Shown here piece after piece: positions 1 to 10,607 of a stretch of 64,000 nucleotides of DNA (position 1 is its first letter; every line of letters starts with the position of its first letter). The stretch covers positions 441,363 through 505,362 of the forward strand of contig NZ_BMQN01000002.1 in the NCBI RefSeq assembly GCF_014648135.1, given 5' to 3'. This stretch comes from Deinococcus sedimenti (GTDB lineage: Bacteria; Deinococcota; Deinococci; Deinococcales; Deinococcaceae). The notes under the pieces were generated by a model that saw nothing but the letters and a program-made list of their open reading frames with translations, was not told the origin of the DNA and made no database searches. A program made the position numbers and the translations under genes.

Positions 1-622
1 TCTTCAATCCCGCCTGAGCGGCCGGGCTCCCGTCGAATACCGTGCGGCAGCGCACGCCCCGCCCGTCCGCGAGCGGTTCCAGCCACGCGCCCGTCATGCC
101 CAGCCCCTGCAACCCCGGATGGTGCCGCCGCAGCAACCGCAGCTGGCCCCGGTGATTGATCTCGTCCTCGAACACGTGGAACCACATGAAGTGCCGGTTC
201 CCCGTGCTGCCCCAGAAGGGGAGGGGTTCGTCCAGCCACGCGTCATCCCGTGAACCCAGCAATTCCAGCGTTCCGGCGCGCACGCGGGCCAGTTCCTCCA
301 GGTAGTGCCGCAGCGGGCGCCCCCGGATCTCCGCGCGGCCCTGCTCCCCGAGGTTCAGCCCCGGCCGGTACTGCGCCTCTAGGGCACTGTCCGGGTCCGG
401 GTGCCCGTCGCTGATCAGCTGGTAGATGCGCTCCACGGCCGCCATGTGCGCCAGCAGCATCCCGGCGCTGTTCGCGTGCCCGTCCGGAATCAGGTCCAGT
501 TCCTGTGGCGTCCAGCCCTGCACGGCGTCCAGCGTCGTCTCGCGCGTGTACGTCATCATCCCGACCAGGCGGGCGATCATGGGCGTGAAACCGGGCCGGT
601 CCGTGAGCAGCGTGGAGGACAT
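1..622 (-). CDS. DinB-family protein with a possible C-terminal PDZ-like segment (partial, 3' end outside window)
   Basis: The gene reads leftward from an ATG at 622 and runs off the window edge, leaving at least 207 codons. The N-terminal part has the four-helix DinB/DUF664 look: an early helix with AHMAAVERIYQL and a later DEINHRGQL, which fits the His-x3-His metal-binding pattern of this superfamily. DinB-like proteins include damage-inducible proteins and thiol-S-transferases; the substrate cannot be told here. The last visible residues, FDGSPAAQAGLK, resemble the start of a PDZ domain (GSPA..AGL), which would make it a DinB-PDZ fusion. No clear Shine-Dalgarno sequence precedes the start. 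Confidence 0.75.
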   Translation of the reverse strand, partial: MSSTLLTDRPGFTPMIARLVGMMTYTRETTLDAVQGWTPQELDLIPDGHANSAGMLLAHMAAVERIYQLISDGHPDPDSALEAQYRPGLNLGEQGRAEIRGRPLRHYLEELARVRAGTLELLGSRDDAWLDEPLPFWGSTGNRHFMWFHVFEDEINHRGQLRLLRRHHPGLQGLGMTGAWLEPLADGRGVRCRTVFDGSPAAQAGLK

Positions 623-751
623 GTGAGCAGCATACGGGTCCGGAGCGGTCGCGTCCGCAGCGGGCCTGGCTTGATCGCACGCCGGGGGGGCGCATGAGCC
701 GCATGACAGGTCCGGTCAGATGTCGGTCACCCCGGCGGCACATCTTCGCGC

Positions 752-1168
752 ATGTTCCGCCTTCTCCCGCTGGCCCTCCTGACCGCTCTCTCGACCACGA
801 CGGCAGCCACGCCTGCCCCGCTGCATGGCATCTGGCAGCTGACCGGCTTCAGCGTGAACGGCCACGCCATCGCGACTCCCGACACGACCCTGTTCATCTC
901 CGGCGAGCGTGTGAGCGGCCGGCTCGGGTGCGGGTCATACGAGGGCCGTCTGAACGTGGAGCGCGGCACAGTGCAGATGCAGGTCGGCCCGGACGCGCCC
1001 GCCCCGACCGTCCGCTGCCTGTACGCCCAGCCCGGCGCGTACCACGCGGCGCTGAATGCCGTCACCGGGTACGCCATCACCCGGGATACGCAGGACCTCG
1101 TGCTGTTCTCCAAGCAGGGCCGCCTGACCTTCACCCGCATCGGGTACGTCACGCCCGCGAAGAAGTAA
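752..1168 (+). CDS. Secreted META-domain (HslJ-like) protein
   Basis: A 138-residue protein. Residues 1 to about 19 form a signal peptide (MFRLLPLALLTALSTTTAA). The rest matches the META/DUF306 fold: an opening GIWQLTGFSVNG strand, then the glycine-rich RVSGRLGCGSYEG core that usually reads GxxGCNxY. Family members include E. coli HslJ, linked to heat shock and novobiocin resistance; they are periplasmic or lipoprotein-like and their biochemical role is unclear. The gene stands alone between a leftward DinB gene and a convergent gene of unknown role. I am confident of the family, not of the function. Confidence 0.75.
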   Translation: MFRLLPLALLTALSTTTAATPAPLHGIWQLTGFSVNGHAIATPDTTLFISGERVSGRLGCGSYEGRLNVERGTVQMQVGPDAPAPTVRCLYAQPGAYHAALNAVTGYAITRDTQDLVLFSKQGRLTFTRIGYVTPAKK

Positions 1169-1246
1169 GCGCCGGGCGCGGGGGCGGAGTCAGCCGAGCT
1201 TGCGCTGACTCCGCCCCCGCGCCCCGTCTGGGGCTGGCGTCCGGCG

Positions 1247-2077
1247 TTACTTCAGTTCGGCGGCGAGGTTCAGCACGGCTTTCTTCAGGGTGACGGCCCC
1301 GGCCCCGGCGGAGAGGACCTCGCCGGTGCTGCCGTCCACGATACGGGCGACCGCGCGGGCGGCGCCGCTCCCGTCGGGTTCCACGGTGATCTCCAGTCGC
1401 TGCCCGTGGCTCAGGCTGGTCGCGGCGGTGTTCAGCACCCAGTCGGCCCAGTTGATCTTCTCGGCCTGCGGGGCGTTCGCCTTCGCCTCCTGCTTCTCGC
1501 GGTACGCCTGGGTCTTCTGGTCGACGTGCGTGCGGATGACCTCGAAGCGTTCGGGGTTCGTGAGGGTGTCGAAGGGGACCTCGTCGCCGCTGTCCGGGTG
1601 GTGGACGAGTGCGTCGGGCTGCATCTTCTTCACGACGCTGGCCATGATGCGGACCTCGGCGGCGGGCACGTCCCACGGCACGTCCTCCTCGCCTTCCATT
1701 TCAGGCTGGGTGTCGGGCGCGGCGGCCTCCACGAGGCGGGCGATGACGCGCTGCTGTTCGGGTTCCAGTTCCTCGATGACCTTCGCGGCGGCGCGGTATG
1801 AGCGGGCCTGCGCCTCGTTCTTCGGCTGGATGCCCAGCGGATCGAGGACTTTCGCGACGTCGGACGCGTCGATCAGGCGTCCGGCCTGCGGGGCGGTGAA
1901 GCCCCAGCGGTCCTGCAGGTACGCCTCGAAGGACTCGTAGGAGGCGCGGTAGAACCCGTTGTCGCGGATCTCGCTGAGGGCCTGTCCGGTGCGGCGGAAG
2001 TCGCGCAGGCCGTCGCGGACGGTCTGTTCCAGCGCGGAGAGGCGGGCGGACTCGTGGGGGGCGAGGGAAGCGGTCAC
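1247..2077 (-). CDS. Unrecognised protein with a phage/plasmid-type N-terminal helical domain
   Basis: A 276-residue protein if it starts at the GTG at 2077; a CATACT -10-like box lies 7 nt upstream on the minus strand, so a leaderless start is plausible. Residues 10-70 contain a pattern (LSEIRDNGFYRASYESFEAY, then a WGFTAPQAGRLIDASDVAK stretch) known from many plasmid, phage and chromosomal proteins in which a helix pair precedes a helix-turn-helix-like segment. The middle is acidic and rich in Glu/Gln (about residues 90-130). The C-terminal third has no motif I know. It is divergent from acnA. A DNA-associated role is an inference only. The open frame continues far upstream, but that part is antisense to acnA and is not coding. 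Confidence 0.65.
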   Translation of the reverse strand: MTASLAPHESARLSALEQTVRDGLRDFRRTGQALSEIRDNGFYRASYESFEAYLQDRWGFTAPQAGRLIDASDVAKVLDPLGIQPKNEAQARSYRAAAKVIEELEPEQQRVIARLVEAAAPDTQPEMEGEEDVPWDVPAAEVRIMASVVKKMQPDALVHHPDSGDEVPFDTLTNPERFEVIRTHVDQKTQAYREKQEAKANAPQAEKINWADWVLNTAATSLSHGQRLEITVEPDGSGAARAVARIVDGSTGEVLSAGAGAVTLKKAVLNLAAELK

Positions 2078-2212
2078 GTCCTGAAGTATGCGCGAGCGGC
2101 GGCCCCGGCGTCCGGGGGAGGCGACCCCGACCGACGTGCGTTGTCCCCGGCGGGGTGACGATGTCGGGCTTTCGTGCCTGCACGGGTAACGCCCGCCCAC
2201 ACACGGAACATT

Positions 2213-2218
2213 TATGAT
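2213..2218 (+). promoter_or_regulatory. Candidate -10 box of acnA
   Basis: TATGAT lies 39 nt before the acnA start, and AAGGAGGAA follows at 2242-2250 as ribosome binding site. No recognisable -35 hexamer is seen 16-18 bp upstream, so this is a weak call. The 180-bp gap 2078-2257 separates acnA from the divergent upstream gene. Confidence 0.35.
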
Positions 2219-2257
2219 GGAAGAACCGCCCCGTCGGGGGCAAGGAGGAAACCAATC

Positions 2258-4969
<2,712 letters not shown>

Positions 4970-4982
4970 GCCGGACCTGAAA

Positions 4983-5027
4983 TGAACGAGACCCGCCCGG
5001 GAAACTGGGCGGGTCTCGTTCACTTTT
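4983..5027 (+). terminator. Rho-independent terminator of acnA
   Basis: A perfect 16-bp stem (4983-4998 with 5007-5022), an 8-nt loop and a short T run at 5024-5027, starting 14 nt after the acnA stop codon. It is the clearest intrinsic terminator in the window. Confidence 0.9.
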
Positions 5028-5064
5028 CCTCGGCCACGTCCAGCGCTTGCCGTACGATGACCAC

Positions 5065-6165
5065 ATGACCAGTACAGTCCAGCGGTTGTCGCCGGAGCAG
5101 GCGGCCCTGTGTGTGTTCGAGGTGGTGCGCGCGAACGCCGCCGACAGCGAGCGGCAGGGCGCACTGACGGCGGGGACGCTGGCGGCCCTGCACGGGTCGG
5201 GGTTATTCCAGGGGATGCGTCCGGCGTCGTTTGGGCCGGTGCTGCCGCTGCCGGAGGTGCTGCGCGCCGTGGAGGACGTGGCCCGGGCGGACGGCTCGGC
5301 CGGGTGGTGCCTGATGATCGGCGCGGCCAGCGTGGCCCTGACCGGGTGGCTGGACGTGGATTCGGCGCGGGAGGTGCTGGACGGGCCGGACGTGGTGTGC
5401 GCCAGCGTGTTCCGCCCGTCGGGCGAGGCGCGGCCGGTCCCCGGCGGGTACCTCGTGTCGGGCCGCTGGTCGTACGCGAGTGGCGTGCGGCACGCGGACT
5501 GGATGCTGGGCGGGTGCCTGGTGCCGGGCGAGGCACCGGTGCAGGTGTTCATGCCGGTGGTGGACCTGGAGGTCGTGCCGAACTGGGACGTGCTGGGCCT
5601 GCGCGCGACCGGCAGTCATGACGTGGTGGCGCAGGACGTGTTCGTTCCGGCGGGGCGCACGCTGCGCTTTCAGGACGGGCCCCGCGACGGTGGGGCGCTG
5701 TTCCGGGTGCCGTTCCCGGCGCTGCTGTCACTGTGGAGTGCGCCGGTGCCGCTGGGCATCGCGCGGGGCGCCCTGGATGAACTGCGTGCCGAGCTGGGGC
5801 GGCGCGGGGTGGAGGGGCTGGGTTCGTCCGTCTGGGCGCGGTACGCGGAGGCGGAGGGAATGCTGCGCTCCGCCCGGGCGTTCGCGCATGACGTGACCGG
5901 GCGGCTGTGGGAGGCGGTGACGGCCGGGCAGCAGGTCACGTCGGAGGACGTCGCCGAGGCGGCCGTCATGGCCCGCCACGCGGCAGTCACGGCCGCGCGG
6001 GTCACGCAGATCACGCACGAACTGGCCGGGGGCGCCAGTCTGCGCAGCGGTGTCCTGTCCCGCGCGTTCCGGGACGCGCACGCGGCCGCGCAGCACGTCG
6101 CGGTCGCCCCGCGCATCTGGGAGCAGGCCGGGCGGACCCTGCTGGAAGCGTCCGCGCCAGCCTGA
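5065..6165 (+). CDS. Acyl-CoA dehydrogenase-like flavoprotein (HpaB/HsaA-type monooxygenase family)
   Basis: A 366-residue protein with the acyl-CoA dehydrogenase fold: an N-terminal helical part with ARADGSAGWCLMIGAAS (about residues 75-95), a middle beta domain (VSGRWSYASGVRHADWMLGG, then NWDVLGLRATGSHDV) and a helical C-terminus. This pattern is typical of flavin-dependent group D monooxygenases and related dehydrogenases, not classical fatty-acid acyl-CoA dehydrogenases. No catalytic Glu could be assigned and the substrate is unknown. The ATG at 5065 lies 6 nt after a TACGAT box (5053-5058), so a leaderless transcript is likely; an upstream ATG at 5047 would precede that promoter. No partner reductase gene is adjacent. 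Confidence 0.8.
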   Translation: MTSTVQRLSPEQAALCVFEVVRANAADSERQGALTAGTLAALHGSGLFQGMRPASFGPVLPLPEVLRAVEDVARADGSAGWCLMIGAASVALTGWLDVDSAREVLDGPDVVCASVFRPSGEARPVPGGYLVSGRWSYASGVRHADWMLGGCLVPGEAPVQVFMPVVDLEVVPNWDVLGLRATGSHDVVAQDVFVPAGRTLRFQDGPRDGGALFRVPFPALLSLWSAPVPLGIARGALDELRAELGRRGVEGLGSSVWARYAEAEGMLRSARAFAHDVTGRLWEAVTAGQQVTSEDVAEAAVMARHAAVTAARVTQITHELAGGASLRSGVLSRAFRDAHAAAQHVAVAPRIWEQAGRTLLEASAPA

Positions 6166-6205
6166 CCCCACAGACCTATGGCGGCGCGGACGCTATGGTG
6201 CCGTC

Positions 6206-6538
6206 ATGGGTCGTAAGGAACGCGAGCAGGCCAGCTGGATCGAGGACACGCAGACGGAACCGCTGGACACGTGCGTCCTGTGCGGGCGTGAGGGGGACAT
6301 GACGGATCATCACCTCGTGCCGAAGTCGCAGGGGCGGCGGCAGGGGGTGAAACTGGGCGAGATTCCCACCGTGAAGATGTGTGCGGCGTGCCAGGGGTTC
6401 CTGGTGAAGACGTTCAGCAACGCGCAGCTGGCGAATGAACTGAACACCGTGGACGCGATCCGCGAGCGGGAGGAGGTGCAGAAGTTCGTGAAGTGGGTGC
6501 AGAAGCAGCCGCTCTCACGGGGTGTGCGCGTTCACTGA
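6206..6538 (+). CDS. Small HNH-endonuclease-like zinc protein, probably degenerate
   Basis: A 110-residue protein. It has CVLCGREGD (residues 18-26), DHHLVPKSQGRR and MCAACQGFLVKTFSNAQLANEL, the order of a short HNH nuclease family in which the last part normally reads CxxCHxxIHxxF. Both Cys pairs are kept, so a zinc knuckle probably forms, but the two His of the third motif are replaced (CQGFLVKT). Catalysis may be lost; a DNA-binding or structural role is possible. TATGGT at 6194-6199 sits 6 nt before the ATG, giving a leaderless layout that excludes longer starts. Confidence 0.75.
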   Translation: MGRKEREQASWIEDTQTEPLDTCVLCGREGDMTDHHLVPKSQGRRQGVKLGEIPTVKMCAACQGFLVKTFSNAQLANELNTVDAIREREEVQKFVKWVQKQPLSRGVRVH

Positions 6539-6624
6539 CCGGCCGGACGATACAGCTGAGCGGGGGAGACATTTATGGATGTTCCCTTCAGGTGACCGTC
6601 AGGGCATTCTGCGTACGCTGAGAC

Positions 6625-7968
6625 ATGCGCTCAATCCTCCCTGCCCTGACCCTCCCGCTGCTGCTCGCCGCCTGCGGAGGTGGTGGCAGCACCCCGGGCG
6701 GCTCAACCCCACCCCCTACCCCCCCACCCACCACGTCCATCTGCCCCCAGACCACCCGGCTGGCCGCGCAGACGACAGCGGTGCCCGAAGCAGCGGCCTG
6801 GACGCCGGGCGCCGCCGACTGGAGTCAGCCGCACGTGCCGGGGCGCATTCTCGTCAGCAGCGTCCCAGGCGGCCCAAAACTCTCGACCCTCACCGCCCAG
6901 GCGCAGGAGATTCTGCCCGGCGTGGCGATCATCTCAGCGCCCGTCGGCCAGGAATCCACCGTCGCGGCGACGCTTCGCGCCCAGGGCGTGACGACCCAAC
7001 CGGACTTCCTGTACCAGCCGCTCGCCATCCCCAACGACCCCGGTGTACCCGGCGGCGGACACACCGGCGTATCCATCGGCGGCGCCCGCTACTTCCAAAC
7101 CTACCTCACGAGAATCAAAGCCCCTGAAGCCTGGGAATTCCTGCAACAGTGCGGCAAAACCCCACAGGGAGCCCTGACCGCCATCCTCGACTCAAAGGTG
7201 GAAGCCACGCACGGGGACCTCGCCGGACGGATCAGCCAGCAGGTGTCCGTGCTCGACCAGGGCGCCGTGTCGGACACACGCAGCGGCCACGGCACCGCCT
7301 CAGCCGGTCTGGTCGGTGCCACCACCAACAACAACCTCGGCGTTGCCGGGGTCACGTGGAGCGGACCGCTGCTCGCCGTTGAAGTCCTCGGCACAGGAGG
7401 CGGCAGCACCAGCGCCCTCGCGCAGGGCCTGCGGGCCTCCGTGGACCGCGGCGCTCAGGTCATCAACATGAGCCTCGGACTGGCCGGCGACCCCGGCGAC
7501 AAGATCCTCTTCCAGGCGCTCACCGACGTCGCCAAAACAGCCGTTCTCGTCGCATCAGCCGGCAACACAGCCATAGACGGCGTGTACTTCCCCGCCAGCC
7601 ACCCGGACGTCATCGCCGTCGGCGCAGTCGGATCCAACGACACGCAACTCGCCTGCTACAGCGCCCGGCCAAATGCCACCCGCCCCCGCCCCCTCGACCT
7701 CGCCGCCCCAGGAGGCACAGGAAGCTGCCCGGACGCCACCAACGCCGGCCAGCTGCTCACCCTCGCCCCAGGAAACCAATACACTCTCAGCGCCGGCACA
7801 AGCTTTTCCGCCCCACTCGTCGCCGGAACCGCCGCCCTCATGCGCGCCGCAAACCCTGGCCTGACCGCAACAGAAATCAGAACCCGGTTGATCGCAAGCT
7901 CAAGAGCCATCAATGCCGATATCCGATTGCTGGATGTCGACTCTGCCGTCAGATCAGTCCTGAAGTAA
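6625..7968 (+). CDS. Subtilisin-family (S8) serine protease lipoprotein
   Basis: A 447-residue exported protease. The N-terminus has a lipoprotein signal (LLLAACGGGG, lipid on Cys17), then a Pro/Thr-rich linker and an inhibitor-like prodomain. The catalytic triad is visible: Asp in TAILDSKVEATHGDL, His in RSGHGTASAGL, Ser in SAGTSFSAPLVAGTAALM; the oxyanion Asn is in VASAGNTA. It probably degrades proteins outside the cell or at the envelope. A TACGCT box at 6614-6619 lies 5 nt before the start. A stem-loop terminator shared with the convergent pilC follows. Confidence 0.92.
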   Translation: MRSILPALTLPLLLAACGGGGSTPGGSTPPPTPPPTTSICPQTTRLAAQTTAVPEAAAWTPGAADWSQPHVPGRILVSSVPGGPKLSTLTAQAQEILPGVAIISAPVGQESTVAATLRAQGVTTQPDFLYQPLAIPNDPGVPGGGHTGVSIGGARYFQTYLTRIKAPEAWEFLQQCGKTPQGALTAILDSKVEATHGDLAGRISQQVSVLDQGAVSDTRSGHGTASAGLVGATTNNNLGVAGVTWSGPLLAVEVLGTGGGSTSALAQGLRASVDRGAQVINMSLGLAGDPGDKILFQALTDVAKTAVLVASAGNTAIDGVYFPASHPDVIAVGAVGSNDTQLACYSARPNATRPRPLDLAAPGGTGSCPDATNAGQLLTLAPGNQYTLSAGTSFSAPLVAGTAALMRAANPGLTATEIRTRLIASSRAINADIRLLDVDSAVRSVLK

Positions 7969-7979
7969 GGTTAAAGAAG

Positions 7980-8028
7980 AACCAGCCCCTCTTGGACAAG
8001 AGGGGCTGGTTTGATGATCTGCTTTTTT
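7980..8028. terminator. Bidirectional terminator between the S8 protease gene and pilC
   Basis: A perfect 14-bp stem (7980-7993 with 7998-8011) with a 4-nt loop GGAC lies between the convergent stop codons at 7968 and 8027. T residues follow directly and again at 8023-8028. Confidence 0.8.
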
Positions 8029-9247
8029 ATTGGCTCAGCTGACCGATGATGCTGAACATGGGGAGAAACATCCCGGCAACGATGGTCCCCACAATGCCAC
8101 CCAGGAATACGATCATGAGTGGTTCAATAGCAGCTGTCATTCCGTCAACAGCTTCGTCTACTTCACGATCATAAAAATCGGCGATTTTATCGAGCATGTC
8201 ATCCAGCGAGCCTGTTTCTTCGCCGATATTGATCATGCTTACCACCATTGGCGGGAATACTTTGCTAGATGCGAGGCTGCTGCTCATCTGTTCGCCAACC
8301 ATAACGACGTTTTTGGCATTTTCAATGCTGTCTTCTACTATAGCGTTGTTCGCCGTTCCTTTAGTTATCTCCAGGCTTTCAATTATGTTGACTCCACTGC
8401 TGATAAGGAGTCCAAAGGTGCGAGCAAATGATGAAATTGCACTTTTTTGGATAAGATTGCCGAGGATGGGAGTTTTAAGTTTTATTTCGTCGATAACGAT
8501 CCTGCCTTTGGGGGTTTTATAATACGATCTATACGCAAAAGTAAATACTGCCCCAACCCCCACAAGAATAAGTATCCTGTTCTGCAAAAAATCAGATACC
8601 GCCATTAACATCTTCGTGATAAAAGGCAAAGGGGCATTGAGTTGCGATAAAATACCGGCGAATTGCGGAACGATTGTTGTAAGTAGGAAATATGTAATTA
8701 ACATTGCAAAAACTAGGACTACGGTTGGGTAAGTAAGCGCGCTCTTGATCTTTCCTCTAAGTGCAAGCTCTTTCTCTTGAAATGCTGCGATTCGCTCGAG
8801 TACTGAATCTAGCGTCCCACTTGTTTCGCCAGCCCTGACGAGATTCAAATAGAGCCTGTTAAATATTTTGGGATGTTTTGCGATAGCTTCGCTGAGTGGA
8901 GTTCCTCCTTCGATTTCTGTCCTCATCTCTTTGACGACATTTTGAAAGCCCTTGTGCTCAATCTGCTTCTGCAAGATAGCCAGTGATTGTACAAGTGGTA
9001 CACCTGCGTTGATCAGCGTAGCCAACTGTTTGCTGAAAATGGCCACCTGTTTAAGTCCGGGGGGACGGTTGTCCAGGAATGGAATTTTTATGTCGGCGTT
9101 CAGGCCGCTTTTGGGCGGCTTGATCTCGACGATCATGAGGCCTTTGGATCGCAGGGCGTCGCGGACCTTGTTCGCCGTCTCGGCTTCCATCTGGGACTTC
9201 AGCACCTTGCCGGAGCGGTCTCGCACGCGGTATTCGAAGACGGGCAT
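8027..9247 (-). CDS. pilC: Type IV pilus / type II secretion inner-membrane protein PilC
   Basis: A 406-residue T2SSF-family protein, the inner-membrane platform that works with the PilB/PilT ATPases in pilus assembly and, in Deinococcus-Thermus, DNA uptake. It has two copies of the T2SSF repeat (about residues 70-195 and 272-395), each with the GVPLVQSL / GVNIIESLEI type of motif, and three hydrophobic membrane segments, the last ending the protein. The TATACT box at 9255-9260 (minus strand) is 7 nt before the ATG, so the message is probably leaderless. Codons downstream of about residue 60 are far more AT-rich than the rest of the window, which suggests recombination or transfer. No pilB or pilT is adjacent. 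Confidence 0.95.
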   Translation of the reverse strand: MPVFEYRVRDRSGKVLKSQMEAETANKVRDALRSKGLMIVEIKPPKSGLNADIKIPFLDNRPPGLKQVAIFSKQLATLINAGVPLVQSLAILQKQIEHKGFQNVVKEMRTEIEGGTPLSEAIAKHPKIFNRLYLNLVRAGETSGTLDSVLERIAAFQEKELALRGKIKSALTYPTVVLVFAMLITYFLLTTIVPQFAGILSQLNAPLPFITKMLMAVSDFLQNRILILVGVGAVFTFAYRSYYKTPKGRIVIDEIKLKTPILGNLIQKSAISSFARTFGLLISSGVNIIESLEITKGTANNAIVEDSIENAKNVVMVGEQMSSSLASSKVFPPMVVSMINIGEETGSLDDMLDKIADFYDREVDEAVDGMTAAIEPLMIVFLGGIVGTIVAGMFLPMFSIIGQLSQ

Positions 9248-9328
9248 GCTGAGCAGTATATGCTTCTGATCTTGCGGAGGTCTTATGCGTTTGGGGGTGA
9301 ACCCTGGTGTGTCTCGTTCAGGTGGTGA

Positions 9329-9964
9329 ATGATGGGCGGTTTGCCGGATGATGGGACGAAAGGGCTCTTGAGTCCTGAGTGGGAGAGAGGGTTCGTGCAG
9401 GCTGAGACTGTTCTCCGTCAGGGGGGGCTCGTCGCCTATCCCAGTGAGACGGTGTGGGGGCTGGCTGCTCTGCCCGGCACGGAGGGTGTGGCGCGGCTCT
9501 ATGCGGTCAAGGGGCGCCTCGCGGAGAAACCGGTGCAGGGTTCGTTTGCAAGTGTCGAGACGGCTGAGCGTTACGTCCAGTTACCGGTTGCCCTGCGCCG
9601 CCTGGTTTCCTTCCTGCCGGGTCCGTTGACGGTGGTGACCGACGCGTCTCCTCTGTGTCCGGTTGAACTGGCCCCGGGGGGGCGGGTGGGGATCCGGGTT
9701 CCGGACCATCCGGTGGCGCTGGAATTGCTGGGGCGGGTGGGTGGCGTTCTGGCGACGACGAGTTGTAACCGGAGCGGTGAGCCGCCGGCGCTGAGTTACG
9801 ACGAGGCGGTGGCGTGTGGATTGGCGGATCTGGTCTTGCCGGATGGGGGCGTGCCGGCCCGGGGCGTGCCGAGCACGGTGCTGGACCTCTCGTCGTGTCA
9901 GATTCTCCGGGAGGGGGCAGTTCCGGCAGCCACGCTGCTCGCGGCGCTGGAGGTTCAGTCGTGA
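9329..9964 (+). CDS. tsaC: Threonylcarbamoyl-AMP synthase (Sua5/YciO/YrdC family)
   Basis: A 211-residue YrdC-domain protein. It makes threonylcarbamoyl-AMP from threonine, bicarbonate and ATP for the t6A37 modification of ANN-decoding tRNAs. Family motifs seen: GGLVAYPSETVWGLAA, RLYAVKGRLAEKP, FLPGPLTVV, RVGIRVPDHP and TTSCNRSGEPP. It has the short single-domain TsaC length and lacks the extra Sua5 domain. The start is ATG-ATG at 9329/9332 with a GGTGG-type site upstream. It overlaps scpB by 4 bp (GTGA), so the two are translationally coupled. Confidence 0.92.
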   Translation: MMGGLPDDGTKGLLSPEWERGFVQAETVLRQGGLVAYPSETVWGLAALPGTEGVARLYAVKGRLAEKPVQGSFASVETAERYVQLPVALRRLVSFLPGPLTVVTDASPLCPVELAPGGRVGIRVPDHPVALELLGRVGGVLATTSCNRSGEPPALSYDEAVACGLADLVLPDGGVPARGVPSTVLDLSSCQILREGAVPAATLLAALEVQS

Positions 9965-10494
9965 GTCGTCCGTCGTTCTCGGCGCTGCTGGGGGCGGCGC
10001 TGCTGGCGGCGGGCCGTCCGGTCACGGTCCGCGAGTTGGCTCAGGTGCTGGATCTGTCTGAGGACGCGACGGTCCGGGAGGCGGCGGCGTTCACGCGCCG
10101 GGTGGCGGAGGCTGACCTGGGGTTTCAGGTGGAGGCGGTGGCGGGTGGTTACCGTCTGGTGGTTCCGTCGGTCACGTCGCCGCACCTGTCGTCGCTGCTG
10201 GCGCCCCCGGCGTTGCCTGCGTTGAGTGGCGCGGCGCTGGAGGTCCTGGCGGTCGTGGCGTACCGTCAGCCGGTCACGCGGGCGGAGATCGAGGCGATGC
10301 GGGGCGGGAGTGCAAGCACGGTGCTGACGTTGCAGGAGAGGGAACTGATCAAGGTGGTGGGCCGCTCTGACGCCGTGGGGCAGCCGCTGCTGTACGGCAC
10401 GACGGAGAAGTTTCTGCTGGAATTCGGGTTGACGTCACTCACGGATCTGCCTCCGTTGGAGTCCGGGCAGTTCGCGCATCTCCTGCGCAGTTGA
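9961..10494 (+). CDS. scpB: Chromosome segregation and condensation protein ScpB
   Basis: A 177-residue winged-helix protein that joins ScpA and SMC in the bacterial condensin complex. Recognised by ALLGAALLAAGRPVTVREL at the N-terminus, the central LSGAALEVLAVVAYRQPVTR motif and RGGSASTVLTLQERELI, followed by LLYGTTEKFLLEFGL. The GTG start at 9961 overlaps the tsaC stop. scpA is not in this window. Confidence 0.93.
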   Translation: MSRPSFSALLGAALLAAGRPVTVRELAQVLDLSEDATVREAAAFTRRVAEADLGFQVEAVAGGYRLVVPSVTSPHLSSLLAPPALPALSGAALEVLAVVAYRQPVTRAEIEAMRGGSASTVLTLQERELIKVVGRSDAVGQPLLYGTTEKFLLEFGLTSLTDLPPLESGQFAHLLRS

Positions 10495-10607
10495 GGTCGT
10501 TTCCGGGTGGCCGTTCAGTCATGCCCTCTTGCCGGTCTGTCCGAGATGAGCGAACATGGAGCCTGGCGATTGGTCCGGAGCGTGAGCGGGTCGGTCCTCC
10601 TCCTTCC

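Noticed and set aside
2174..2257. An upstream extension of acnA
   Set aside because: It precedes the -10 box and the strong Shine-Dalgarno sequence.
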